Shown here piece after piece: positions 20,262-32,000 of a stretch of 48,603 nt of DNA. Position numbers and translations under genes: made by a program. The stretch comes from Pseudovibrio sp. Tun.PSC04-5.I4. GTDB lineage: Bacteria; Pseudomonadota; Alphaproteobacteria; Rhizobiales; Stappiaceae. The notes under the pieces were generated by a model. It saw nothing but the letters and a program-made list of their open reading frames with translations. It was not told the origin of the DNA and searched no databases. The stretch's first letter is position 1. Each line of letters begins with the position of its first letter. Location: the NCBI RefSeq assembly GCF_900104145.1, contig NZ_FNLB01000002.1:1-48603 (forward strand), read 5' to 3'.

Positions 20262-23200
20262 AGGCTCTTTTCAAACAATATATAATTAAATGCTTTTTGC
20301 TAGTTTCCCTTGTTTTGTTGGCGGCTTCCGCTCCCGCTTCCGCTCAGGAGGTAGAGTTTATTAGAAATGGTGATTTTTCCAATGGCTCCACAGACTGGGA
20401 TTTAGTGAATGTTACAGGTTCTCAACCTCCTACAGTCAGCAACGGGATAGTCTCATTTAATTCTGGCGGTGAATCCGTTTTTGGTGATTACATAGAACAA
20501 ACGTTCCTGCAGACTATTGTTTCCGGTAGTATTGTAAGTATTTCTCTGCTGCTTACTGAAACTGGAAGTCCCAGTGGCCCGGAACAATATTTTACGGTCG
20601 AACTTCGTTCACCAACTGACACGGCAGTTGATACTCGAGATTTTACAGTTACATCTCCCACATCTGTAGCACAAAGTTATGAAGTTACATTAACAGATGA
20701 CATTAATATAATTCGCATCATTAATACAGGCGCATCGGATCTCGCCCCAAATAATGACGGACAGGTTGATGACGTTTCCGTTACTGTTGATGCGCCCACC
20801 GTAACGTTGTCGGGTATCCCGGCCGCAGTAAACACCGATCCATTCACCGTGATCGTCACCTTTTCTGAAGATGTGACCGGCTTTGACGATCTGGCCACGG
20901 ATCTGACCGTCGCCAATGGCGACCTCACCAGTATTTCCGGTGGTCCGGCCGCCTATACGGCGGAAATCACCCCGGACGGTGGCGGCGATGTGTCTCTTAC
21001 TGTACCCGCAGATGCGGCCTTGGACGGATCTGGCCTTGGCAATACGGCCTCTGCCACCAGTACTGTACCGTTTGATGATGTTGCGCCCACCGTCACGTTG
21101 TCGGGTGTTCCGGCCAATGTGAACAGCACCAATCCATTCACCGTGACCGTCACCTTCTCAAAAAACGTGACCGGCTTTGACGATCTGGTCACGGATCTGA
21201 CCGTCACCAATGGCGACCTCACAGGAATTTCCGATGGTCCGGCCGCCTATACGGCGGAAATCACCCCCGATGGCAGCGGCGATCTGACTCTTACCGTGCC
21301 CGCAGATGCGGGACAGGACGTGGCTGGCAATGGCAATACGGCCTCTGCCACCAAAACTGTGCTGTTTGATGATGGGTCCGCAACCTCAGTCTCTGTCACC
21401 TCTGGAGATGGTCAAGACACAGAGTTCTCAACCGACTTTACAAATCCACTTGTTGTCACCGTCCTTTCCAGTAGCGGTAATCCGGTTGCAGGTGTGATTG
21501 TCACCTTCACGGCGCCCTCATCCGGGGCAAGTCTGAGCACTACCCCTCTAATGGCAACCACCAACGCCTCTGGTGTGGCCAGTTTAGACGTCACAGCAAA
21601 CAGCACAGTCGGCGGTTACACAGTCAATGCCAGTGTTGTCGGTGTTGCAACAACAGCTGATTTCACTCTTACAAATAACGCCGGGGCCGCAGCCTCAATC
21701 TCGGTCACCTCTGGGAATGCTCAAAACACAGTGATCTCAACCGCCTTTGCAAATCCACTTGTTGTGGAAGTCCGAGACATCTCCAACAATCTGGTTCCAG
21801 ATGTGGTTGTCACCTTCACGGCGCCCTCAACCGGGGCAAGTCTGAGCACTACCCCTCAAATGGTAAACACAGACGCCTCTGGTGTGGCCAGTTTGAGCGT
21901 CACAGCAAACAGCACAGCTGGCCAGCCTTACACAGTCAATGCCAGTGTTGGCGGTGTTACTGCAACAGCTGATTTCTCTCTGACAAATGCCGGGGCCGCA
22001 GCCTCAATCTCGGTCACCTCTGGGGATGCTCAAAACACAGCGATCTCAACCGCCTTCTCAGATCCACTTGTTGTGGAAGTCCGAGACATCTTCAACAATC
22101 TGGTTCCAGATGTGAATGTCACCTTCACGGCGCCCTCAACCGGGGCAAGTCTGAACCCTGCCACTCAAACGGTAACCACAAACGCCTCTGGTGAGACCAG
22201 TTTGAGCGTCACAGCAAACAGCACAGCCGGCGGGCCTTACATAGTCAATGCCAGTGTTGACGGTGGTGGGCCATCAGTAGTTTTTTTACTTACAAATAAC
22301 GCCGGGGCCGCAGCCTCAATCTCGGTTACCTCTGGGGATGCTCAAAACACAGTGATCTCAACCGACTTCTCAGATCCACTTGTTGTCACCGTCCTGGACA
22401 GCGGCAACAATCCGGTTCCTGGTGTGGATGTCATCTTCACCGCGCCCTCAACCGGGGCAAGTCTGAACCCTGCCGTTCAAACAGTATCCACCGACGCTGC
22501 CGGTCAGACCAGTTTGATCGTCACAGCAAACAGCGAAGCCGGCGGTTACACAGTGGAAGCCAGTGTTGGCGTTGTTACTGCAACAGCTGATTTCTCTCTG
22601 ACAAATGCCGGGGCCGCAGCCTCAATCTCGGTCATCTCTGGGGATGCTCAAGCCACAGAGATCTCAACCGACTTCTCAGGTCCACTAGTTGTGAGAGTGG
22701 TAGACATCCTCAACAATCCGGTTCCAAGTGTGGATGTCACCTTCACGGCGCCCTCAACCGGGGCAAGTCTGAACCCTGCCACTCAAACGGTAACCACAAA
22801 CGCCTCTGGTGAGACCAGTTTAAGCGTCACAGCAAACAGCACAGCCGGCGGGCCTTACATAGTCAATGCCAGTGTTGACGGTGGTGGGCCATCAGTAGTT
22901 TTTTTACTTACAAATAACGTCGGGGCCGTAGACACAGTCACTTACATCTCTGGGTCTCCTCAAGACGCAGTGATCTCAACCGCCTTCTCAGATCCACTTG
23001 TTGTGGAAGTCAAGGACAGCGGCGGCAATGTGTTAGAGGGTGTGGAAGTCACCTTCACGGCGCCCTCATCCGGGGCAAGTCTGGACGTCTCTGCCACTGA
23101 CACAGCAGAGACTGACGCTAACGGTGTGGCCAGTTTTGACGCCATAGCAAACAGCACAGCTGGCGGGCCTTACACAGTCACTGCCAGTGTTGGCGCTGTT

Positions 23201-26200
23201 ACTGCAACAGGAACTTTCTCTCTGACAAATAACGTCGGGGCCGTAGACACAGTCACTTACATCTCTGGGTCTCCTCAAGACGCAGTGATCTCAACCGCCT
23301 TCTCAGATCAACTTGTTGTGGAAGTCAAGGACAGCGGCGGCAATGTGTTAGAGGGTGTGGAAGTCACCTTCACGGCGCCCTCATCCGGGGCAAGTCTGGA
23401 CGTCTCTGCCACTGACACAGCAGAGACTGACGCTAACGGTGTGGCCAGTTTTGACGCCATAGCAAACAGCACAGCTGGCGGGCCTTACACAGTCACTGCC
23501 AGTGTTGGCGCTGTTACTGCAACAGGAACTTTCTCTCTGACAAATAACGTCGGGGCCGTAGACACAGTCACTTACATCTCTGGGTCTCCTCAAGACGCAG
23601 TGATCTCAACCGCCTTCTCAGATCAACTTGTTGTGGAAGTCAAGGACAGCGGCGGCAATGTGTTAGAGGGTGTGGAAGTCACCTTCACGGCGCCCTCATC
23701 CGGGGCAAGTCTGGACGTCTCTGCCACTGACACAGCAGAGACTGACGCTAACGGTGTGGCCAGTTTTGACGCCATAGCAAACAGCACAGCTGGCGGGCCT
23801 TACACAGTCACTGCCAGTGTTGGCGCTGTTACTGCAACAGGAACTTTCTCTCTGACAAATAACGTCGGGGCCGTAGACACAGTCACTTACATCTCTGGGT
23901 CTCCTCAAGACGCAGTGATCTCAACCGCCTTCTCAGATCCACTTGTTGTGGAAGTCAAGGACAGCGGCGGCAATGTGTTAGAGGGTGTGGAAGTCACCTT
24001 CACGGCGCCCTCATCCGGGGCAAGTCTGGACGTCTCTGCCACTGACACAGCAGAGACTGACGCTAACGGTGTGGCCAGTTTTGACGCCATAGCAAACAGC
24101 ACAGCTGGCGGGCCTTACACAGTCACTGCCAGTGTTGGCGCTGTTACTGCAACAGGAACTTTCTCTCTGACAAATAACGTCGGGGCCGTAGACACAGTCA
24201 CTTACATCTCTGGGTCTCCTCAAGACGCAGTGATCTCAACCGCCTTCTCAGATCAACTTGTTGTGGAAGTCAAGGACAGCGGCGGCAATGTGTTAGAGGG
24301 TGTGGAAGTCACCTTCACGGCGCCCTCATCCGGGGCAAGTCTGGACGTCTCTGCCACTGACACAGCAGAGACTGACGCTAACGGTGTGGCCAGTTTTGAC
24401 GCCATAGCAAACAGCACAGCTGGCGGGCCTTACACAGTCACTGCCAGTGTTGGCGCTGTTACTGCAACAGGAACTTTCTCTCTGACAAATAACGTCGGGG
24501 CCGTAGACACAGTCACTTACATCTCTGGGTCTCCTCAAGACGCAGTGATCTCAACCGCCTTCTCAGATCCACTTGTTGTGGAAGTCAAGGACAGCGGCGG
24601 CAATGTGTTAGAGGGTGTGGAAGTCACCTTCACGGCGCCCTCATCCGGGGCAAGTCTGGACGTCTCTGCCACTGACACAGCAGAGACTGACGCTAACGGT
24701 GTGGCCAGTTTTGACGCCATAGCAAACAGCACAGCTGGCGGGCCTTACACAGTCACTGCCAGTGTTGGCGCTGTTACTGCAACAGGAACTTTCTCTCTGA
24801 CAAATAACGTCGGGGCCGTAGACACAGTCACTTACATCTCTGGGTCTCCTCAAGACGCAGTGATCTCAACCGCCTTCTCAGATCCACTTGTTGTGGAAGT
24901 CAAGGACAGCGGCGGCAATGTGTTAGAGGGTGTGGAAGTCACCTTCACGGCGCCCTCATCCGGGGCAAGTCTGGACGTCTCTGCCACTGACACAGCAGAG
25001 ACTGACGCTAACGGTGTGGCCAGTTTTGACGCCATAGCAAACAGCACAGCTGGCGGGCCTTACACAGTCACTGCCAGTGTTGGCGCTGTTACTGCAACAG
25101 GAACTTTCTCTCTGACAAATAACGTCGGGGCCGTAGACACAGTCACTTACATCTCTGGGTCTCCTCAAGACGCAGTGATCTCAACCGCCTTCTCAGATCC
25201 ACTTGTTGTGGAAGTCAAGGACAGCGGCGGCAATGTGTTAGAGGGTGTGGAAGTCACCTTCACGGCGCCCTCATCCGGGGCAAGTCTGGACGTCTCTGCC
25301 ACTGACACAGCAGAGACTGACGCTAACGGTGTGGCCAGTTTTGACGCCATAGCAAACAGCACAGCTGGCGGGCCTTACACAGTCACTGCCAGTGTTGGCG
25401 CTGTTACTGCAACAGGAACTTTCTCTCTGACAAATAACGTCGGGGCCGTAGACACAGTCACTTACATCTCTGGGTCTCCTCAAGACGCAGTGATCTCAAC
25501 CGCCTTCTCAGATCCACTTGTTGTGGAAGTCAAGGACAGCGGCGGCAATGTGTTAGAGGGTGTGGAAGTCACCTTCACGGCGCCCTCATCCGGGGCAAGT
25601 CTGGACGTCTCTGCCACTGACACAGCAGAGACTGACGCTAACGGTGTGGCCAGTTTTGACGCCATAGCAAACAGCACAGCTGGCGGGCCTTACACAGTCA
25701 CTGCCAGTGTTGGCGCTGTTACTGCAACAGGAACTTTCTCTCTGACAAATAACGTCGGGGCCGTAGACACAGTCACTTACATCTCTGGGTCTCCTCAAGA
25801 CGCAGTGATCTCAACCGCCTTCTCAGATCAACTTGTTGTGGAAGTCAAGGACAGCGGCGGCAATGTGTTAGAGGGTGTGGAAGTCACCTTCACGGCGCCC
25901 TCATCCGGGGCAAGTCTGGACGTCTCTGCCACTGACACAGCAGAGACTGACGCTAACGGTGTGGCCAGTTTTGACGCCATAGCAAACAGCACAGCTGGCG
26001 GGCCTTACACAGTCACTGCCAGTGTTGGCGCTGTTACTGCAACAGGAACTTTCTCTCTGACAAATAACGTCGGGGCCGTAGACACAGTCACTTACATCTC
26101 TGGGTCTCCTCAAGACGCAGTGATCTCAACCGCCTTCTCAGATCCACTTGTTGTGGAAGTCAAGGACAGCGGCGGCAATGTGTTAGAGGGTGTGGAAGTC

Positions 26201-29020
26201 ACCTTCACGGCGCCCTCATCCGGGGCAAGTCTGGACGTCTCTGCCACTGACACAGCAGAGACTGACGCTAACGGTGTGGCCAGTTTTGACGCCATAGCAA
26301 ACAGCACAGCTGGCGGGCCTTACACAGTCACTGCCAGTGTTGGCGCTGTTACTGCAACAGGAACTTTCTCTCTGACAAATAACGTCGGGGCCGTAGACAC
26401 AGTCACTTACATCTCTGGGTCTCCTCAAGACGCAGTGATCTCAACCGCCTTCTCAGATCAACTTGTTGTGGAAGTCAAGGACAGCGGCGGCAATGTGTTA
26501 GAGGGTGTGGAAGTCACCTTCACGGCGCCCTCATCCGGGGCAAGTCTGGACGTCTCTGCCACTGACACAGCAGAGACTGACGCTAACGGTGTGGCCAGTT
26601 TTGACGCCATAGCAAACAGCACAGCTGGCGGGCCTTACACAGTCACTGCCAGTGTTGGCGCTGTTACTGCAACAGGAACTTTCTCTCTGACAAATAACGT
26701 CGGGGCCGTAGACACAGTCACTTACATCTCTGGGTCTCCTCAAGACGCAGTGATCTCAACCGCCTTCTCAGATCAACTTGTTGTGGAAGTCAAGGACAGC
26801 GGCGGCAATGTGTTAGAGGGTGTGGAAGTCACCTTCACGGCGCCCTCATCCGGGGCAAGTCTGGACGTCTCTGCCACTGACACAGCAGAGACTGACGCTA
26901 ACGGTGTGGCCAGTTTTGACGCCATAGCAAACAGCACAGCTGGCGGGCCTTACACAGTCACTGCCAGTGTTGGCGCTGTTACTGCAACAGGAACTTTCTC
27001 TCTGACAAATAACGTCGGGGCCGTAGACACAGTCACTTACATCTCTGGGTCTCCTCAAGACGCAGTGATCTCAACCGCCTTCTCAGATCAACTTGTTGTG
27101 GAAGTCAAGGACAGCGGCGGCAATGTGTTAGAGGGTGTGGAAGTCACCTTCACGGCGCCCTCATCCGGGGCAAGTCTGGACGTCTCTGCCACTGACACAG
27201 CAGAGACTGACGCTAACGGTGTGGCCAGTTTTGACGCCATAGCAAACAGCACAGCTGGCGGGCCTTACACAGTCACTGCCAGTGTTGGCGCTGTTACTGC
27301 AACAGGAACTTTCTCTCTGACAAATAACGTCGGGGCCGTAGACACAGTCACTTACATCTCTGGGTCTCCTCAAGACGCAGTGATCTCAACCGCCTTCTCA
27401 GATCAACTTGTTGTGGAAGTCAAGGACAGCGGCGGCAATGTGTTAGAGGGTGTGGAAGTCACCTTCACGGCGCCCTCATCCGGGGCAAGTCTGGACGTCT
27501 CTGCCACTGACACAGCAGAGACTGACGCTAACGGTGTGGCCAGTTTTGACGCCATAGCAAACAGCACAGCTGGCGGGCCTTACACAGTCACTGCCAGTGT
27601 TGGCGCTGTTACTGCAACAGGAACTTTCTCTCTGACAAATAACGTCGGGGCCGTAGACACAGTCACTTACATCTCTGGGTCTCCTCAAGACGCAGTGATC
27701 TCAACCGCCTTCTCAGATCCACTTGTTGTGGAAGTCAAGGACAGCGGCGGCAATGTGTTAGAGGGTGTGGAAGTCACCTTCACGGCGCCCTCATCCGGGG
27801 CAAGTCTGGACGTCTCTGCCACTGACACAGCAGAGACTGACGCTAACGGTGTGGCCAGTTTTGACGCCATAGCAAACAGCACAGCTGGCGGGCCTTACAC
27901 AGTCACTGCCAGTGTTGGCGCTGTTACTGCAACAGGAACTTTCTCTCTGACAAATAACGTCGGGGCCGTAGACACAGTCACTTACATCTCTGGGTCTCCT
28001 CAAGACGCAGTGATCTCAACCGCCTTCTCAGATCCACTTGTTGTGGAAGTCAAGGACAGCGGCGGCAATGTGTTAGAGGGTGTGGAAGTCACCTTCACGG
28101 CGCCCTCATCCGGGGCAAGTCTGGACGTCTCTGCCACTGACACAGCAGAGACTGACGCTAACGGTGTGGCCAGTTTTGACGCCATAGCAAACAGCACAGC
28201 TGGCGGGCCTTACACAGTCACTGCCAGTGTTGGCGCTGTTACTGCAACAGGAACTTTCTCTCTGACAAATAACGTCGGGGCCGTAGACACAGTCACTTAC
28301 ATCTCTGGGTCTCCTCAAGACGCAGTGATCTCAACCGCCTTCTCAGATCCACTTGTTGTGGAAGTCAAGGACAGCGGCGGCAATGTGTTAGAGGGTGTGG
28401 AAGTCACCTTCACGGCGCCCTCATCCGGGGCAAGTCTGGACGTCTCTGCCACTGACACAGCAGAGACTGACGCTAACGGTGTGGCCAGTTTTGACGCCAT
28501 AGCAAACAGCACAGCTGGCGGGCCTTACACAGTCACTGCCAGTGTTGGCGCTGTTACTGCAACAGGAACTTTCTCTCTGACAAATAACGTCGGGGCCGTA
28601 GACACAGTCACTTACATCTCTGGGTCTCCTCAAGACGCAGTGATCTCAACCGCCTTCTCAGATCCACTTGTTGTGGAAGTCAAGGACAGCGGCGGCAATG
28701 TGTTAGAGGGTGTGGAAGTCACCTTCACGGCGCCCTCATCCGGGGCAAGTCTGGACGTCTCTGCCACTGACACAGCAGAGACTGACGCTAACGGTGTGGC
28801 CAGTTTTGACGCCATAGCAAACAGCACAGCTGGCGGGCCTTACACAGTCACTGCCAGTGTTGGCGCTGTTACTGCAACAGGAACTTTCTCTCTGACAAAT
28901 AACGTCGGGGCCGTAGACACAGTCACTTACATCTCTGGGTCTCCTCAAGACGCAGTGATCTCAACCGCCTTCTCAGATCACTTGTTGTGGAAGTCAAGGA
29001 CAGCGGCGGCAATGTGTTAG
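20258..29020 (+). CDS. Giant autotransporter-type adhesin, N-terminal section (signal peptide, jelly-roll, Ig-like, Big_1 repeats)
   Basis: The ATG at 20258 has GGAGG 7 nt upstream. Residues 1-29 are a Sec signal peptide (MKALFKQYIIKCFLLVSLVL, then AASAPASA with cleavage likely after ASAQ). Residues about 31-178 look like a carbohydrate-binding jelly-roll (FIRNGDFSNGSTDWDL ... DGQVDDVSVTV). Residues about 179-372 hold two Ig-like domains (PFTV.VTFS..VTGFDDL). Residues 373-887 hold five diverged Big_1-like repeats, and from residue 888 begins the 105-residue repeat array. The frame breaks near 28980 at the Pro/Gln polymorphic base, where one base is missing, and continues in the segment from 28987. 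The break is probably a sequencing consensus error. The gene is the second of a two-gene operon. Its beta-barrel is not in this direction within the window and may be the one at 3807. Confidence 0.88.
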   Translation: MKALFKQYIIKCFLLVSLVLLAASAPASAQEVEFIRNGDFSNGSTDWDLVNVTGSQPPTVSNGIVSFNSGGESVFGDYIEQTFLQTIVSGSIVSISLLLTETGSPSGPEQYFTVELRSPTDTAVDTRDFTVTSPTSVAQSYEVTLTDDINIIRIINTGASDLAPNNDGQVDDVSVTVDAPTVTLSGIPAAVNTDPFTVIVTFSEDVTGFDDLATDLTVANGDLTSISGGPAAYTAEITPDGGGDVSLTVPADAALDGSGLGNTASATSTVPFDDVAPTVTLSGVPANVNSTNPFTVTVTFSKNVTGFDDLVTDLTVTNGDLTGISDGPAAYTAEITPDGSGDLTLTVPADAGQDVAGNGNTASATKTVLFDDGSATSVSVTSGDGQDTEFSTDFTNPLVVTVLSSSGNPVAGVIVTFTAPSSGASLSTTPLMATTNASGVASLDVTANSTVGGYTVNASVVGVATTADFTLTNNAGAAASISVTSGNAQNTVISTAFANPLVVEVRDISNNLVPDVVVTFTAPSTGASLSTTPQMVNTDASGVASLSVTANSTAGQPYTVNASVGGVTATADFSLTNAGAAASISVTSGDAQNTAISTAFSDPLVVEVRDIFNNLVPDVNVTFTAPSTGASLNPATQTVTTNASGETSLSVTANSTAGGPYIVNASVDGGGPSVVFLLTNNAGAAASISVTSGDAQNTVISTDFSDPLVVTVLDSGNNPVPGVDVIFTAPSTGASLNPAVQTVSTDAAGQTSLIVTANSEAGGYTVEASVGVVTATADFSLTNAGAAASISVISGDAQATEISTDFSGPLVVRVVDILNNPVPSVDVTFTAPSTGASLNPATQTVTTNASGETSLSVTANSTAGGPYIVNASVDGGGPSVVFLLTNNVGAVDTVTYISGSPQDAVISTAFSDPLVVEVKDSGGNVLEGVEVTFTAPSSGASLDVSATDTAETDANGVASFDAIANSTAGGPYTVTASVGAVTATGTFSLTNNVGAVDTVTYISGSPQDAVISTAFSDQLVVEVKDSGGNVLEGVEVTFTAPSSGASLDVSATDTAETDANGVASFDAIANSTAGGPYTVTASVGAVTATGTFSLTNNVGAVDTVTYISGSPQDAVISTAFSDQLVVEVKDSGGNVLEGVEVTFTAPSSGASLDVSATDTAETDANGVASFDAIANSTAGGPYTVTASVGAVTATGTFSLTNNVGAVDTVTYISGSPQDAVISTAFSDPLVVEVKDSGGNVLEGVEVTFTAPSSGASLDVSATDTAETDANGVASFDAIANSTAGGPYTVTASVGAVTATGTFSLTNNVGAVDTVTYISGSPQDAVISTAFSDQLVVEVKDSGGNVLEGVEVTFTAPSSGASLDVSATDTAETDANGVASFDAIANSTAGGPYTVTASVGAVTATGTFSLTNNVGAVDTVTYISGSPQDAVISTAFSDPLVVEVKDSGGNVLEGVEVTFTAPSSGASLDVSATDTAETDANGVASFDAIANSTAGGPYTVTASVGAVTATGTFSLTNNVGAVDTVTYISGSPQDAVISTAFSDPLVVEVKDSGGNVLEGVEVTFTAPSSGASLDVSATDTAETDANGVASFDAIANSTAGGPYTVTASVGAVTATGTFSLTNNVGAVDTVTYISGSPQDAVISTAFSDPLVVEVKDSGGNVLEGVEVTFTAPSSGASLDVSATDTAETDANGVASFDAIANSTAGGPYTVTASVGAVTATGTFSLTNNVGAVDTVTYISGSPQDAVISTAFSDPLVVEVKDSGGNVLEGVEVTFTAPSSGASLDVSATDTAETDANGVASFDAIANSTAGGPYTVTASVGAVTATGTFSLTNNVGAVDTVTYISGSPQDAVISTAFSDQLVVEVKDSGGNVLEGVEVTFTAPSSGASLDVSATDTAETDANGVASFDAIANSTAGGPYTVTASVGAVTATGTFSLTNNVGAVDTVTYISGSPQDAVISTAFSDPLVVEVKDSGGNVLEGVEVTFTAPSSGASLDVSATDTAETDANGVASFDAIANSTAGGPYTVTASVGAVTATGTFSLTNNVGAVDTVTYISGSPQDAVISTAFSDQLVVEVKDSGGNVLEGVEVTFTAPSSGASLDVSATDTAETDANGVASFDAIANSTAGGPYTVTASVGAVTATGTFSLTNNVGAVDTVTYISGSPQDAVISTAFSDQLVVEVKDSGGNVLEGVEVTFTAPSSGASLDVSATDTAETDANGVASFDAIANSTAGGPYTVTASVGAVTATGTFSLTNNVGAVDTVTYISGSPQDAVISTAFSDQLVVEVKDSGGNVLEGVEVTFTAPSSGASLDVSATDTAETDANGVASFDAIANSTAGGPYTVTASVGAVTATGTFSLTNNVGAVDTVTYISGSPQDAVISTAFSDQLVVEVKDSGGNVLEGVEVTFTAPSSGASLDVSATDTAETDANGVASFDAIANSTAGGPYTVTASVGAVTATGTFSLTNNVGAVDTVTYISGSPQDAVISTAFSDPLVVEVKDSGGNVLEGVEVTFTAPSSGASLDVSATDTAETDANGVASFDAIANSTAGGPYTVTASVGAVTATGTFSLTNNVGAVDTVTYISGSPQDAVISTAFSDPLVVEVKDSGGNVLEGVEVTFTAPSSGASLDVSATDTAETDANGVASFDAIANSTAGGPYTVTASVGAVTATGTFSLTNNVGAVDTVTYISGSPQDAVISTAFSDPLVVEVKDSGGNVLEGVEVTFTAPSSGASLDVSATDTAETDANGVASFDAIANSTAGGPYTVTASVGAVTATGTFSLTNNVGAVDTVTYISGSPQDAVISTAFSDPLVVEVKDSGGNVLEGVEVTFTAPSSGASLDVSATDTAETDANGVASFDAIANSTAGGPYTVTASVGAVTATGTFSLTNNVGAVDTVTYISGSPQDAVISTAFSDHLLWKSRTAAAMC
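21376..22918 (+). repeat. Five diverged Big_1-like repeats preceding the homogeneous arrays
   Basis: Repeats begin around the motifs SATSVSVTSGDGQ, AGAAASISVTSGNAQ, AGAAASISVTSGDAQ (twice) and AGAAASISVISGDAQ, each about 100-105 residues. They differ from each other at many positions, unlike the arrays that follow, so they look like the ancestral, older end of the stalk. Two of them share a PSVVFLLTNN ending and nearly identical DNA, evidence of a local duplication. Confidence 0.88.
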
Positions 29021-32000
29021 AGGGTGTGGAAGTCACCTTCACGGCGCCCTCATCCGGGGCAAGTCTGGACGTCTCTGCCACTGACACAGCAGAGACTGAC
29101 GCTAACGGTGTGGCCAGTTTTGACGCCATAGCAAACAGCACAGCTGGCGGGCCTTACACAGTCACTGCCAGTGTTGGCGCTGTTACTGCAACAGGAACTT
29201 TCTCTCTGACAAATAACGTCGGGGCCGTAGACACAGTCACTTACATCTCTGGGTCTCCTCAAGACGCAGTGATCTCAACCGCCTTCTCAGATCCACTTGT
29301 TGTGGAAGTCAAGGACAGCGGCGGCAATGTGTTAGAGGGTGTGGAAGTCACCTTCACGGCGCCCTCATCCGGGGCAAGTCTGGACGTCTCTGCCACTGAC
29401 ACAGCAGAGACTGACGCTAACGGTGTGGCCAGTTTTGACGCCATAGCAAACAGCACAGCTGGCGGGCCTTACACAGTCACTGCCAGTGTTGGCGCTGTTA
29501 CTGCAACAGGAACTTTCTCTCTGACAAATAACGTCGGGGCCGTAGACACAGTCACTTACATCTCTGGGTCTCCTCAAGACGCAGTGATCTCAACCGCCTT
29601 CTCAGATCAACTTGTTGTGGAAGTCAAGGACAGCGGCGGCAATGTGTTAGAGGGTGTGGAAGTCACCTTCACGGCGCCCTCATCCGGGGCAAGTCTGGAC
29701 GTCTCTGCCACTGACACAGCAGAGACTGACGCTAACGGTGTGGCCAGTTTTGACGCCATAGCAAACAGCACAGCTGGCGGGCCTTACACAGTCACTGCCA
29801 GTGTTGGCGCTGTTACTGCAACAGGAACTTTCTCTCTGACAAATAACGTCGGGGCCGTAGACACAGTCACTTACATCTCTGGGTCTCCTCAAGACGCAGT
29901 GATCTCAACCGCCTTCTCAGATCAACTTGTTGTGGAAGTCAAGGACAGCGGCGGCAATGTGTTAGAGGGTGTGGAAGTCACCTTCACGGCGCCCTCATCC
30001 GGGGCAAGTCTGGACGTCTCTGCCACTGACACAGCAGAGACTGACGCTAACGGTGTGGCCAGTTTTGACGCCATAGCAAACAGCACAGCTGGCGGGCCTT
30101 ACACAGTCACTGCCAGTGTTGGCGCTGTTACTGCAACAGGAACTTTCTCTCTGACAAATAACGTCGGGGCCGTAGACACAGTCACTTACATCTCTGGGTC
30201 TCCTCAAGACGCAGTGATCTCAACCGCCTTCTCAGATCCACTTGTTGTGGAAGTCAAGGACAGCGGCGGCAATGTGTTAGAGGGTGTGGAAGTCACCTTC
30301 ACGGCGCCCTCATCCGGGGCAAGTCTGGACGTCTCTGCCACTGACACAGCAGAGACTGACGCTAACGGTGTGGCCAGTTTTGACGCCATAGCAAACAGCA
30401 CAGCTGGCGGGCCTTACACAGTCACTGCCAGTGTTGGCGCTGTTACTGCAACAGGAACTTTCTCTCTGACAAATAACGTCGGGGCCGTAGACACAGTCAC
30501 TTACATCTCTGGGTCTCCTCAAGACGCAGTGATCTCAACCGCCTTCTCAGATCAACTTGTTGTGGAAGTCAAGGACAGCGGCGGCAATGTGTTAGAGGGT
30601 GTGGAAGTCACCTTCACGGCGCCCTCATCCGGGGCAAGTCTGGACGTCTCTGCCACTGACACAGCAGAGACTGACGCTAACGGTGTGGCCAGTTTTGACG
30701 CCATAGCAAACAGCACAGCTGGCGGGCCTTACACAGTCACTGCCAGTGTTGGCGCTGTTACTGCAACAGGAACTTTCTCTCTGACAAATAACGTCGGGGC
30801 CGTAGACACAGTCACTTACATCTCTGGGTCTCCTCAAGACGCAGTGATCTCAACCGCCTTCTCAGATCAACTTGTTGTGGAAGTCAAGGACAGCGGCGGC
30901 AATGTGTTAGAGGTGTGGAAGTCACCTTCACGGCGCCCTCATCCGGGGCAAGTCTGGACGTCTCTGCCACTGACACAGCAGAGACTGACGCTAACGGTGT
31001 GGCCAGTTTGACGCCATAGCAAACAGCACAGCTGGCGGGCCTTACACAGTCACTGCCAGTGTTGGCGCTGTTACTGCAACAGGAACTTTCTCTCTGACAA
31101 ATAACGTCGGGGCCGTAGACACAGTCACTTACATCTCTGGGTCTCCTCAAGACGCAGTGATCTCAACCGCCTTCTCAGATCACTTGTTGTGGAAGTCAAG
31201 GACAGCGGCGGCAATGTGTTAGAGGGTGTGGAAGTCACCTTCACGGCGCCCTCATCCGGGGCAAGTCTGGACGTCTCTGCCACTGACACAGCAGAGACTG
31301 ACGCTAACGGTGTGGCCAGTTTTGACGCCATAGCAAACAGCACAGCTGGCGGGCCTTACACAGTCACTGCCAGTGTTGGCGCTGTTACTGCAACAGGAAC
31401 TTTCTCTCTGACAAATAACGTCGGGGCCGTAGACACAGTCACTTACATCTCTGGGTCTCCTCAAGACGCAGTGATCTCAACCGCCTTCTCAGATCAACTT
31501 GTTGTGGAAGTCAAGGACAGCGGCGGCAATGTGTTAGAGGGTGTGGAAGTCACCTTCACGGCGCCCTCATCCGGGGCAAGTCTGGACGTCTCTGCCACTG
31601 ACACAGCAGAGACTGACGCTAACGGTGTGGCCAGTTTTGACGCCATAGCAAACAGCACAGCTGGCGGGCCTTACACAGTCACTGCCAGTGTTGGCGCTGT
31701 TACTGCAACAGGAACTTTCTCTCTGACAAATAACGTCGGGGCCGTAGACACAGTCACTTACATCTCTGGGTCTCCTCAAGACGCAGTGATCTCAACCGCC
31801 TTCTCAGATCCACTTGTTGTGGAAGTCAAGGACAGCGGCGGCAATGTGTTAGAGGGTGTGGAAGTCACCTTCACGGCGCCCTCATCCGGGGCAAGTCTGG
31901 ACGTCTCTGCCACTGACACAGCAGAGACTGACGCTAACGGTGTGGCCAGTTTTGACGCCATAGCAAACAGCACAGCTGGCGGGCCTTACACAGTCACTGC

